In this document: in pieces, positions 22,054 to 31,639 of the stretch
How positions within the stretch are numbered: position 1 is the stretch's first letter
Layout: every line of letters begins with the position of its first letter
NCBI GenBank assembly: GCA_963932145.1
Contig: OZ010574.1
Span: 86,163,938 to 86,227,937, forward strand
DNA from: Acanthosepion lycidas
Taxonomy: Eukaryota; Mollusca; Cephalopoda; Sepiida; Sepiidae
Direction: 5' to 3'
DNA: 64,000 nt
Program-made: the position numbers and the translations under genes
Notes under the pieces: model-generated
Told to the model about the DNA's origin: nothing
The model's input: the letters and a program-made list of their open reading frames with translations, nothing else
Database searches by the model: none

Positions 22054-22678
22054 TAAAAGTTATCTAATAAAATAAGCTATTTGTTATACAGTTGATTTAT
22101 TACTGAATAAGTAATGAAAATTTCGTTTGATAGGATAATTCTCTGATTTTTGACAATTATTTCTTTTTAAATTGAGGTTAGTGGTTTTAGAATAATATAT
22201 ATATAGTCATCTACAGACAGACTGTTTCGCTGTATCATAGCTCATCAGTGAGACTAGACATCCGATTGGTTCAAGCCGAGATCAAAACCCGGCTGATTGA
22301 GATCAGTCAGAGGTTCTACCGCCAAGCTTTCGTCGTACGGCAGAGAGGAAGGGAAATATTAACGTTTTTAATATGTGAAAGACGTCAGTAGCTAGGAGGG
22401 CTCGATTCGAGTTGAAGAGCATTGCATTAGCAGCAGCAGCCACTGTTTATAAAATCACTCCTTCCTCTCAGAGAGCTCAATCGAATTATTTCGAGATCAT
22501 ATACATACATACATATATATATATATGTGTGTGTGTGTGTATGTGTGTGTGTTTGGTGGATACTCGTATTTGAGTAAACGTTCCGTACATGTTTAATTAA
22601 AAACAATTTAATTAAAAACAATTGACAATGTACTTCTGCCTTTATCGTGTGCGAAAAAGTGATTTCTTTGGGGATATA

Positions 22679-22862
22679 CAGTGTAACCTGGATATAAGAG
22701 AGTTGTCGGGTCCCGGATAAGAAGTCTCTTTCTCTTATATCCGGGTTTCTCTTATATCCGGGTTTGATCTATTTTGTTTAGGTAAGTATAGCTCTAATTT
22801 GGGACCAGAGAAAATCTCCGGGTTTCTCTTATATCCGGGTATCTTATATCCGGGTTACACTG
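22679..22862. mobile_element. 184-bp MITE with TA target site
   Basis: It starts CAGTGTAACCTGGATATAAG and ends with the inverse CTTATATCCGGGTTACACTG. TA lies on both sides (22677-22678 and 22863-22864). The word CTCTTATATCCGGGT is repeated internally three times toward the right half. The termini and TA site fit a Tc1/mariner/pogo-type non-autonomous element. Confidence 0.85.
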
Positions 22863-22869
22863 TAGTGCA

Positions 22870-24077
22870 TTTAGAAATTTTCCAAATTATTATATACTCT
22901 CAATGCTTTCAGCCAACTTGTTAGCCATTTTCAAAGATTTTGGTTGTGTGTATGATGTTGTGCGAAATCATTAATAACTTCGGCACATTTTGTGCAATAT
23001 CGAATGTGAACATATAGGGGTCTGGGGCTTAAGGGCTAAAATGAACAGTTGATTTACCCACACCAAGAAGATTAATGGAGTATGATAACGACGAATTAAT
23101 TTTAACAAAACAAGGTAAGAAATTTATTGACGAATTTACAGGCTGGAAGTAGTGCTAATAGCCTGTTTCAGGGAAATAAACCAGAATTTTTTAAAGTCCG
23201 TAGTTTTAACGAATAAAGAGGAAATGTTCAGGCAACAGATTAAATCATCTGACACAAAATAATATTCAAAAAAAGTTTAAAGAGAGAGTTCGTTGCCTAC
23301 AGAAAGAATATACGGTTTGCAGACGTTCAAAAGTAGACAAAGTGAGATTATTTGAAATACTAAACCCAATGGTACAATTGTTGAGTAATTTTACACTGGC
23401 GAAAACTTCAATGCTGGACGCGGTGAACAGAAATGAAACATTTCACATAACTTTAGACACTCTTCTCTCATTAATTTTATATTTCTCTTCATTTTATATG
23501 AAAAAAAGAATTTTGCATAGGCTCACTACTTCCTTTTCTTACGGCTGTGAAAACAAGGTTTTCATTGATCCAAAAGCAATTTCACAGAGTCTCGTGAATT
23601 TATTTCTGTCTTTTATTCAGCTTACCGGTCAATCTCTGTGAAGGCAAGGTTTTCATTGGTCCAAAGAAAATTTCCCATAGGCTCGCGAATTTATTTCCAT
23701 CTTCTTCTTCAGTCCTCCGAATTTGAATGAAATAGGTAATGGGAGTTATTATTATCTCGCGTTCACAACAAGCACGGAAAATTCGGCCCGCATCTTACCT
23801 AGAATTATTCAATAATATCTCAAAATATTTTTTTTTTTTGAGAATTGGTCCTTGCATAATTTAATAAAAACGTTATTTTCGTTCATATTGGTAAAAAAAA
23901 TACTGTTAATATTTATTTTTTTAAAAAAATACGTCATTTTTCAATACGATTTGAAAATTCAACCCAGTCGAGTTTGTCAAAAGACTATCTTTTCTTAAAT
24001 ACGTAAAGACATGTTTGAAGATTCAAAAAAGTTTAATCCTATTTTCGAATGTGAACTTTTTTAAAAGAATTTTATTT
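22870..24077. other. Unannotated AT-rich interval
   Basis: The longest plus-strand frame (23342-23641) has no recognisable domain or signal. A local direct repeat (AAGGTTTTCATTGxTCCAAA, near 23556 and 23646) is present. I see no gene. Confidence 0.45.
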
Positions 24078-24436
24078 TTCCTTTTTTTCCTTTTCGCAAC
24101 TGTTAAATTATTTTTGATATGGATGCACAGGAAGGAAATAATTCTGATGTCTCACTTTGACAGACTGCTATTCAATATAGGAAGAGTATTATGATATTCT
24201 AAATTCATATCTCTCATTCAGTCAGTTTTTTGTGACTTGAACGCACTGTTTTTCCGATCTATCCGTACCGAAGTTTGTCTTCTTCCGCATGACTATGTTT
24301 TCCAGTATTTATTTACAAATTTTTGGATACAAGAAGAACTAATACTTCCTTCAGTAATAAAAGGTAAATTATTCTTTTAAGTCTTTGTTATTTTAAAAAC
24401 AGATATTTGTTTTAGTTTTTCCTACATAATTTGTTC
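24078..24436 (+). repeat. About 360-bp direct repeat, copy 1 (copy 2 at 29477-29831)
   Basis: The two copies are nearly identical through TATTATGATATTCTAAATTC, TCAGTCAGTTTTTTGTGACT and TCTTCCGCATGACTATG. Copy 2 lacks about ten bases near the start. The second copy lies immediately after a Gypsy polymerase remnant. The unit is noncoding and its class unknown. Confidence 0.8.
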
Positions 24437-24535
24437 CCTTCTCTGTCAAGAAAATTTTCGAAGTACGGCAAAACTATTTCATTCGTATAATCGAATACAT
24501 TGAAATTACATTTGCGCTATATTTTTGTCTTACGC

Positions 24536-24537
<2 letters not shown>

Positions 24538-24600
<63 letters not shown>
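24538..24600. repeat. (TA)n microsatellite
   Basis: About 31 TA units. The 134-codon frame that begins in it has no domain I recognise. Confidence 0.95.
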
Positions 24601-24602
<2 letters not shown>

Positions 24603-24989
24603 TTTCCGGCATTTATTTACAGATTCTTCAGTATCTGTCTATATTTCTGAGATGTGGTATTATGTATACTGTTTACATTATTTGGATTATTGTCCTCATC
24701 GTTGTCGCCATATTTATCACAACGTTTCGGCCGTTGTACGCTGCGGCCTTATTCAGGTGGTTGGAATGTCGTACTACACCCTTTATTTCGCTCACTTGGG
24801 TAGACTATTCTAGTTCCATCTGCCATGTTTTAATGGATGTCAGTTATCCCCTGTTAATTCCCCTCTGCAAGTTACAGATACTTGTATACTACAAGAATCA
24901 ATAATTGCTTCAGTAATGAAACGTAAATTGTTTTTATTATTTTAAGAACAAATTTTTGTTTTATTTGTTTCTGCGTAATTTGTTCCCCT

Positions 24990-25560
24990 TCAAATTTATT
25001 AATTATACTAATTTTAATAAAAGCCTACAGAATAAAAAATATATTCTTAAACTATATACGGTTACATAAGGTTAAAGTGAATTTAATTTAAACAGAAGTA
25101 ACAAATTCTTGATTATGGCACTGCTTGTATTCCGTATTTCTTTAGCTTTTAGTTTTATTTTTCCGCGCCCTTTTTCAGACAGTGGTTGAATTGGAGAATT
25201 TTTATTGTATCCTTTGGCTTCACGGACTAACGTGAATAAATATGTCGTTATTTTACATTTTAAGTAAAAGGTAAACATCACTTTTAGAAACTCCTGTTAA
25301 CCCTTAAACTTTACTAAAAACTTCGAAAGACATCTCTAGAACAAATATTGGATTTTAAAGAGATTTTTAAATTTGTTGCTTACAACTTTTGTATACAATG
25401 GCGGCTCGATGAGTGAGGCAAAAACGTGCCAAGGTTTTTAAAATGCCTAAAACGTTTACTTATCTACGGAAATTAATTTTGCCTTTAATTCTAATTAGGT
25501 TCAGTGAGGTCATTATCTTTCAAGTAGAACGCAGGGCCCGATTATGACCTTCTGGGCCCC
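24990..25560 (-). repeat. Dispersed repeat, inverted relative to 20480-21060
   Basis: The reverse complement of ACATAAGGTTAAAG and of the 25380-25450 block match 20480-20900 with roughly 75-80% identity by eye. No coding capacity. Confidence 0.5.
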
Positions 25561-25774
25561 TTGATTAATGAAATTGTACCCTCCCACGCATATGCGGGTC
25601 ACTTTCTAACCCACCGGCATTTGTCTTGAATAGATTTTACTCGTGTTATATTTTAGCGACAATTACACAGCTTGAAGTAAATTTATTGAACATTTTTCAA
25701 ATGAACGAGAATAGATACCTTTTGTTTGTCAATAAGAACATTATTTAAGAAATACCACTATCTTACTATTTATT

Positions 25775-26530
25775 GTAAACCAAATTAGTACATATTTCGA
25801 CACAACAAAAGGTTTTATAATCAGCATTATAACAATAAAACAATAAAAATAAATATCAGTTTGTTATATTGATCTCATTTCAGTTTATGTATTTAGAAGT
25901 TCTAACGTCTAGAAAATTAAAATCATTGCTTTATAAAGGTTTCTAAGATTTAAACATTTAAAACAAAAATCTACACGTTATTTATACGAAACACAAGGAC
26001 ACAAGCTAAAACATTCTTTTCCTGCAAATAACCCACAGAGGTGTCGATATGTCGATAAACAAAAACAACCAATCCAACCATTTTTGAAAAATCATTTGAA
26101 AGTTTTTGGTCACAGTTGTTTCAAAGTTGTTTTCTTTCCTTTATCTAACAAGGAAAAAATAAAAACATCCCTGGTGGGACTCGAACCCACGGCCTCTGGA
26201 TTAGAAGTCCAGCGCGCTATCCACTGCGCTACAGGGACAACATGGGATACTGAGCGAAAACTTATGCTAATAAATCTGATTTGATATTATGTGATCACGA
26301 AGAAATACGAAATAAAATAAAGTTAATACTCTATTTTATATTTTTTTTAAATATTACAACGCCTTGAAATTTAATAATCTCAATGAAACATGAAATCAGT
26401 ATGTGCGCATTGGACCGTAAATCATATTTAGAACTTCACTGATATTGCCTCATATGCCAACATAAATTCAATAATGCTTCATGGCTTAATGTTAGTGTTT
26501 GATTCCATGTTACTCCCGTGATAGATTGGC
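25775..26530. repeat. Duplicated block C, carrying the tRNA-Arg gene
   Basis: The sequence from AACCAAATTAGTACATATTTC through the tRNA to the GTAAATCATATTTAGAACTTC region is repeated. The second copy is split: 29845-31620 (interrupted by a mariner-type element and solo LTR-1), then 33195-33560 after a copy of block A. The intact copy provides empty-site comparisons for those insertions. Confidence 0.75.
26166..26238 (-). tRNA. tRNA-Arg (anticodon TCT)
   Basis: The minus strand reads GTCCCTGTAGCGCAGTGGAT at the 5' end and folds as a cloverleaf. The acceptor GTCCCTG pairs with CAGGGAT (one G-U pair). The anticodon stem-loop is CTGGA-CTTCTAA-TCCAG, placing TCT at positions complementary to 26203-26205. 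The T arm GTGGG-TTCGAGT-CCCAC holds a perfect B-box. The A-box is TAGCGCAGTGG. The length is 73 nt with no intron, and CCA is not encoded. It decodes AGA codons. It lies inside repeated block C, whose other copies carry decayed versions. Confidence 0.88.
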
Positions 26531-26617
26531 ATAAATGTTTGTAGTGTCTTGCAGTAAGTGACATTCAAACACACGATTTCGTTTCACATGAAGCTAAAAT
26601 TCATAACATGTTATATA

Positions 26618-26818
26618 TGTTGTGGTAAAAGCCAGATACCCCCCTTACTAACAGGAATGTACCGACGTGACCCATTCATGATAAGTAGTCCTGGGCAAAT
26701 TGTCAAAAAGAAGACAATATTATTGCAGTGAATTTGAGTTGTTGAGTATTAAATACTAATATCACGACTGACTCTATCGAATTAAGTGTTGTGTGTTGCC
26801 AGACACCATATGGCAATA
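26618..26818 (+). mobile_element. Probable 5' LTR of a degenerate Gypsy copy
   Basis: It starts TGTTGTGGTAAAAGCC and ends near ATATGGCAATA. It is followed by TTGGCGACGAGAATG, a primer-binding-site-like sequence that also follows the 5' LTR of the full Gypsy element (TTGGCGACGACG at 35251). Gag remnants begin shortly downstream. The exact 3' edge is uncertain and no matching 3' LTR was found. Confidence 0.5.
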
Positions 26819-26849
26819 GTTGGCGACGAGAATGATTCACTATTTATTA

Positions 26850-27045
26850 TAATTTTCTAAGAGGCTACATTTGCAGCATACTACAGACACTATGAGGAAA
26901 TCGTTAAAAAGACTATATAAGCTGGTTGGGCGAGAAAAAAAAATGTGCGCCTGTTACTAAGAAAGTTAGAGCCCACAGAACACACAAAATACGTGAATTA
27001 CATCCTGCCGAAAAAAATCGAGCGAATTACCTTTTCAAGAAACTA
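26850..27045 (+). pseudogene. Gypsy gag remnant
   Basis: The translation gives 'YRHYEEIVKK' and 'HTKYVNYILPKK', paralleling 'FEEYYKKY' and 'HNKFVNYILPKK' in the gag of the full element at 36050-36190. Stops interrupt it. It is the start of a decayed copy that resumes at about 27893. Confidence 0.6.
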
Positions 27046-27053
27046 ATATGTTG

Positions 27054-27191
27054 TGTAGAATATTGGTTAGCTTACAAGTGGTAAGACACACAAGTAGACT
27101 AGTGTAGCCCAAGTTAAACTGACCCTGAGTCATTTAATGGAGAGATATATGGGTGAATAGAGAACGCTTGAAAGCTAACCAATATTCTACA
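27054..27191. repeat. 20-bp perfect inverted repeat bracketing the leader of a gag-like ORF
   Basis: TGTAGAATATTGGTTAGCTT (27054-27073) is the exact reverse complement of AAGCTAACCAATATTCTACA (27172-27191). The right arm ends on the A of the ATG at 27191. About 98 bp lie between the arms. Confidence 0.9.
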
Positions 27192-27610
27192 TGGCGCTGC
27201 GAACAGGATCCGATGATTGGCAAGAGCTCCTTATCAAAATTGGCATTCCAGCTGACTCTGCCAGTACTTATGCTGAATCTTTTGTGAAAGAAAGCATTAC
27301 CAAGGATAGCCTCTCTATGATAGACCGGGAAATCCTCAAAGAACTAGGTGTCACAACCATGGGACATGCCCCAGCCATCCTGAAACTAGCAAAGGGGCAG
27401 CCTTTGACACCAGACAGCTACAAGAAGGCCCCTGCAGTTAAACTCCCCCAGCTCCATTCAGAGATGACATCACAGCAATTCCAAAAGTTCAGAATTGACT
27501 GTGAGGTATTTGTACGAATGACAAACATGCCCCCCCCCCCGCCTTCACAGACTAACATCCAGTTATACAACTGTGCAATCAAACTTTTCATGTTAGCTTC
27601 ATCATCTTGA
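27191..27610 (+). pseudogene. Gag-like fragment with a SAM-domain-like N-terminus
   Basis: This is a 139-codon open frame. Residues 1-70 have the pattern of a SAM-type helical domain ('WQELLIKIGIPADSASTYAE', then 'LKELGVTTMGHAPAILKL'). They are followed by a linker and 'LPQLHSEMTSQQFQKFRIDC', typical of retroelement gag proteins in invertebrates. The frame ends abruptly at 27610, where the continuation flips to the minus strand. It belongs to a different family from the flanking Gypsy remnants. The family call rests on recognition, not a search. Confidence 0.55.
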
Positions 27611-27612
27611 AG

Positions 27613-27885
27613 GCCTCTCACTTCACTAGAGCGACTTCTTGATCTGGATCGGCAAACATTTGAAAAATGACCTTGGATGCCGAATGAGTTACAGGTCTGA
27701 TTCCATGCAGGATATGCCTGTTGCCGTGTGCTGTTTCCTGGGATGCCTTGATTATAGCTACCACAACCACTACAAAGCAAATTGTTCTGTTTTACAATCT
27801 GATTTTTGGGACATCCAGATTGAGGGGGATTATTTTTACTCGTGTTTTTACCCGACGTTTTTAAGAGCTTGTTCTTCATACAAGG
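27613..27885 (-). pseudogene. Inverted gag fragment with a zinc-knuckle remnant
   Basis: On the minus strand (27885 to about 27600) the translation contains 'CNSFGIQGHFSNVC', a CCHC knuckle in which the second Cys is Phe, preceded by an Asn/Gln/Pro-rich stretch. This is the expected downstream part of a gag protein. It is inverted relative to 27191-27610, and both halves meet near 27600. Confidence 0.6.
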
Positions 27886-27892
27886 GTTGACT

Positions 27893-28560
27893 CAAATAGG
27901 GATGCGGAATTCTGTTCGTCCCAAAGCATATGGGTAAAATACTTTGCAAAACCAAAACCATGTAACGGATGCGACGAAATACACTTCAAGAAGAACTTCC
28001 ATTTTTAGAACAAAAAAACGTTTCTACCATGGAAATGTGGGACACAAGGGTTCGTATTGTAAAGTTTTAAAAAAATAAAAAAGTCAAAATTCAAGAGCAC
28101 TGTAAGCGTAGCGTCGACGGCAGGTAACGCAGACAAGTGTCAAAAGAGAAAAGCTTAAACATGACTCAAAATTGACCTTGTAAGCTGTAGCTGAAGAGTG
28201 CCAAAGAATAGTGAACTTTTGACACGATACGGTTAGAATTGAGGAAAGAGATATATCTCATATAAATTTGGTTCGCCCCAAGGCATATGGGAAAACAAAA
28301 TAATTTGCAAAACCAAATCCATGTTACGGATTCGGCGAACATTTCAAGAGGAACTGTCTTTTAAGAACAAAACATGTTTCGACTGTGGAAATGTGGGACA
28401 CAGGAGTTCGTATTATAAAGTAAAAAAAAAAATCAAAATTTACGAGCACTGTAAGCGTAGCGTCTACGACAGCCAACGTAGACATGGGTCAAAAGAGAAA
28501 ATTTATAACCGCAAAAATAAATAGAAATATAAAGTTTTAGCCCGACACAACATCAGATTT
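27893..28560 (+). pseudogene. Tandemly duplicated gag zinc-knuckle region of a Gypsy copy
   Basis: Two direct units, about 27893-28250 and 28251-28560, share AAGGCATATGGG/AAAGCATATGGG, TTTGCAAAACCAAA, GTGGAAATGTGGGACACA and GAGCACTGTAAGCGTAGCG. The second encodes 'CFDCGNVGHRSSYY', close to the knuckle 'CFNCKRVGHKSSHW' in the full element at 36700-36790. Both are riddled with stops. Confidence 0.7.
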
Positions 28561-28889
28561 CACTATTATAAACAAAGAAACATGGGAAAAAATAGCTAAA
28601 CCAATATAAACATTACCAAAAAATTGCTCAGGGTTTTACTGGGCAGAAACTGGAATTTAAAGCTAAGTTCATATCAGATGTATCGTTTTATAGAAAAATA
28701 GTGAAGGGTAAAGGATTTATGATGGAACAAAAACTTATAATTTGTTTGGAACAGATTGGAAGCAACTGTTCAATCTATGAAATTTGTCCATAAACTCTTT
28801 TTGTAATAAAGTGGATGACTCTTCTAGTAACTCTGAAAGGCTATAAAAAAGAATTGCAAAATCAATTTCTGAAAGTTTTTTTTTTTTTG

Positions 28890-29470
28890 CCCAGTTCCAG
28901 TTAAAGGAATATGTGATTCCAATTTATAGACCAAAGAGGAATGTGCCTTTTTCAACTGTTGATATAATAAACAAGGAACTGGATCGCTTGAAATATATGG
29001 GAGTGATCTTCAAAGTGGATTATAGTAATTGGGTCTCTCCAATTGTCTATGTGAAAAAAAAAAAAAAAATGACAGTATTCGTGTATGTGCCGATTTCTAC
29101 ACGGTGCTGAATGATTTCCTACAAGCAAAAATGTTCGCTAAGTTAAAAATGTCGGAAAGTACTTTTCAAAGTTGGACTTGTCAGATGTCTATTTGCAAAT
29201 CCAGGATGACGAATAATGTTCAAAACTATTAACAATCAATACCCACAAGAGATTATGTAAATTTAACAGATTACCTTTCCTAATTAAAGTAGCTCATGGA
29301 ATTTTTCAGCAAGTAACAGGTACAATGTTGAGTGATCTAAACTTATCGATCGCCTACTTAAATGACATTTTAATAAAATATGAAAATCGAGAGCAGGATA
29401 TCTAGCAAGTAAACGAGGTATTCAGAAAAATGAACCTAAATAAATTGAGTGATGTGAAATTCAAAGTTTT
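28890..29470 (+). pseudogene. Gypsy reverse transcriptase remnant
   Basis: The frame at 28913-29110 contains 'PKRNVPFSTVDIINKELDRL' and 'GVIFKVDYSNWVSPIVYVKK', the N-terminal part of a Ty3/Gypsy reverse transcriptase. It parallels 37317-37400 of the full element. Downstream (29240-29400) a frameshifted 'HGIFQQV' and 'YLNDIL' correspond to the FQQ and YLDD blocks, with the first Asp of YLDD changed to Asn. This polymerase is dead. Confidence 0.75.
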
Positions 29471-29476
29471 GATGTA

Positions 29477-29831
29477 ATTTTTTTTTTTCCTTTTCGTAAC
29501 TGTTAGATTATTTTTGGCATGGATGCACAAAAAGAAAATAAGTCTCACTTTGACAGACTGCTGTTCAATATAGGAAGAGTATTATGATATTCTAAATTCA
29601 TATCTCTCATTCAGTCAGTTTTTTGTGACTTGAACGCACTGTTTTTCCGATCTATCCGTACCGAAGTTTGTCTTCTTCCGCATGACTATGTTTTCCAGTA
29701 TTTATTTACAAATTTTTGGATACAAGAAGAACTAATACTTCCTTCAGTAACAAAAGGTAAATTATTCTTTTAAGTTTTTGTTATTTTAAAAACAGACATT
29801 TGTTTTAGTTTTTTCTGCATAATTTGTTCTC
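29477..29831 (+). repeat. About 360-bp direct repeat, copy 2
   Basis: Near-identical to 24078-24436; see that entry. It directly abuts the Gypsy polymerase remnant. Confidence 0.8.
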
Positions 29832-29975
29832 CAAGAAAACTTACCAAATTAGCACATATTTCAACAAAACCGTAGTAAAAAAAATATATTTAGGTGTTAT
29901 AACATCTAGAAAATTAAAGTCACTTCTTTATAAAGGTTTCCAAGATTTAAACATTCTGAACTAAAATCTAAAATA

Positions 29976-30341
29976 CAGGGTGACCAAAAAAAGCGGGAAT
30001 TTTTGAAGTGCGTATTGCCAGACATGAGCAAGTGGCAACACTGCGAGACAGTGACCTTGAGCAAGTAAACATTTCGCCACTTAGAATTCAAGATGAAATT
30101 CACAGTATCCCAGCTGAGATGTTGCAGCAGTCAATGAGGAATCTCAACAGCAGATTTCAAGAATGCATTCGTACAGGAGGACGCCATCTACAGGACGTAA
30201 TTTTTAAAAAATGAAAATTCCATCATTGTTTGTTAAATGGCATGTTTTAAGGTTTCAATTACTATGAATAAAATATTTATCTTCCATCACTCTTGGTTTT
30301 ATTGGATTGTTAAAAAGTTCCCTTTTTTGGGGGTCACCCTG
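29976..30341 (+). mobile_element. Internally deleted mariner/Tc1-type element
   Basis: The left terminus is CAGGGTGACCAAAAAAAGCG and the right terminus the imperfect inverse, ending GGGGGTCACCCTG. TA lies on both sides. An open frame at 30008-30214 ends with 'NSRFQECIRTGGRHLQDVIF', which resembles the extreme C-terminus of a transposase of this type (recognition only). Length is 366 bp. Block C copy 1 near 25980 gives an empty-site counterpart. Confidence 0.8.
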
Positions 30342-30812
30342 TACATGTTAGTTACATGAAACACAAGGACACAAAATAAAACATTCTTTTCCTGAAAAGT
30401 CAAATAAATATGAGCTTGTCATACTGATATCATTTCAGTTAATGAAACTATTTTGAAGTTATAATATCTAGAAAAATAAAATCATTGCTTTATGAAACCT
30501 TGATGTGTCGTAGGCTATAGTAGCCTAAAGGATAATCCGTCCCTAACAGAACGGAAATAGAAAGTTCAAAGTAGGCATTTATATTATTTACAATGCTTTT
30601 TTCGTTTATTTTTTTAGAAAGTTCGTGTCGGTACTTTTTATGATAATATTTACGCATATTGCCCTATGGTCTAAATATCGAGCACTTTTCTTCTGGAATG
30701 GGTAGAATTTAAAATGTAGTTAATTTATAAAAGAAGAAATTATTTATATGTTAATTGCTGTTAATCCCAAGTCTATCATGACCCGGGGTTGTAGTATCTG
30801 TTAGGGTCCCAA

Positions 30813-31137
30813 AGTTGTTCATCATGTCGGTCGTCTTCGAGTATAGAATCCAGAGGTTAGCAGTGAATATTTCGAAGACAGTAGGAAAGCGTTGTTCAGG
30901 TTAGCAGTGGATATTTTGGTAAAAGTAGCAGAGCGTAGTTCGTCCTTCTGTTATCTCTTCGCCTGACAAGCTGGACTGGACATTCGGGTAGAGTGAACAA
31001 AATGGCCGCCTTTATACACGACGGATTGAATATTCTACGTCTTCTGATTGGTTAAGCTTCTATTAGTGGACTATAAAGTGAGTCAAGTCATTTGAGCTAA
31101 CTCACTAGTACATAGATATACACAAAAAACTGCAACA
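30813..31137 (+). mobile_element. Solo LTR, family LTR-1, second copy (325 bp)
   Basis: It starts AGTTGTTCATCATG (first base mutated from T) and ends ACTGCAACA. A perfect 5-bp target duplication, CCCAA, lies at 30808-30812 and 31138-31142. It is inserted inside a copy of the 8650-8820 repeat (CTGTTAGGGTCCC on the left, AGTAAATAGTGAAC on the right). Near its 3' end ACTAGTACATAGATATAC is an unoccupied target of the LINE at 44-53 kb. Confidence 0.9.
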
Positions 31138-31524
31138 CCCAACAAGGAGTAAATAGTGAACTACCAAACAAAAAGCAAAACACTAGGAAAATATAAAATA
31201 CCTTTTATTTTTATAGCACAATGACACTTACAACATTTACATTTTTAGAGTAAAATTACCAGTATTACATTTTATTATCTATAAATTATATAGCTAAAAA
31301 AACATAAGTTTGTCTTGATGAAATTCTGTATAAATTACCTAAAGCTGTAGCCATAAAATTGCGTACAAAATATTTAGAATTTAGCATTAAATAACCCATA
31401 GAGGTGTTGATATGCGGCTAAACAAAAATAACCAATCCAATCATTTTTGAGAAATCATTTGCAAGATATGTTGATAGTGAGAAACTTAGATTATTTCAGT
31501 TTTATTATTTTGTTTTTTAAATCC

Positions 31525-31599
31525 TTCATCACTGGTGAGACGCGAACCCACGGTCCCTGAATTAAAAATCCAGCGCGCTATCCGCTGCGCTACGGGGAC
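31525..31599 (-). pseudogene. Degenerate tRNA-Arg-like sequence (anticodon position TTT)
   Basis: The minus strand resembles the functional copy at 26166-26238 but has many changes. The anticodon loop reads TTTTTAA, the B-box region GGTTCGCGTCT is mutated, and the acceptor stem is disrupted (GTCCCCG versus CAGTGAT). It lies in the second copy of block C. Confidence 0.8.
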
Positions 31600-31639
31600 T
31601 CGACTGAAATAAAGTTTCAAAATTGCCACATTGTTACTT

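Noticed and set aside
23342..23641. 99-codon frame as a small gene
   Set aside because: No recognised domain, hydrophobic pattern or neighbouring exon. It overlaps a local direct repeat.
31525..31599. Functional tRNA-Lys(TTT)
   Set aside because: Acceptor stem, anticodon stem and B-box are all damaged. It lies in a copy of the block that holds an intact tRNA-Arg.
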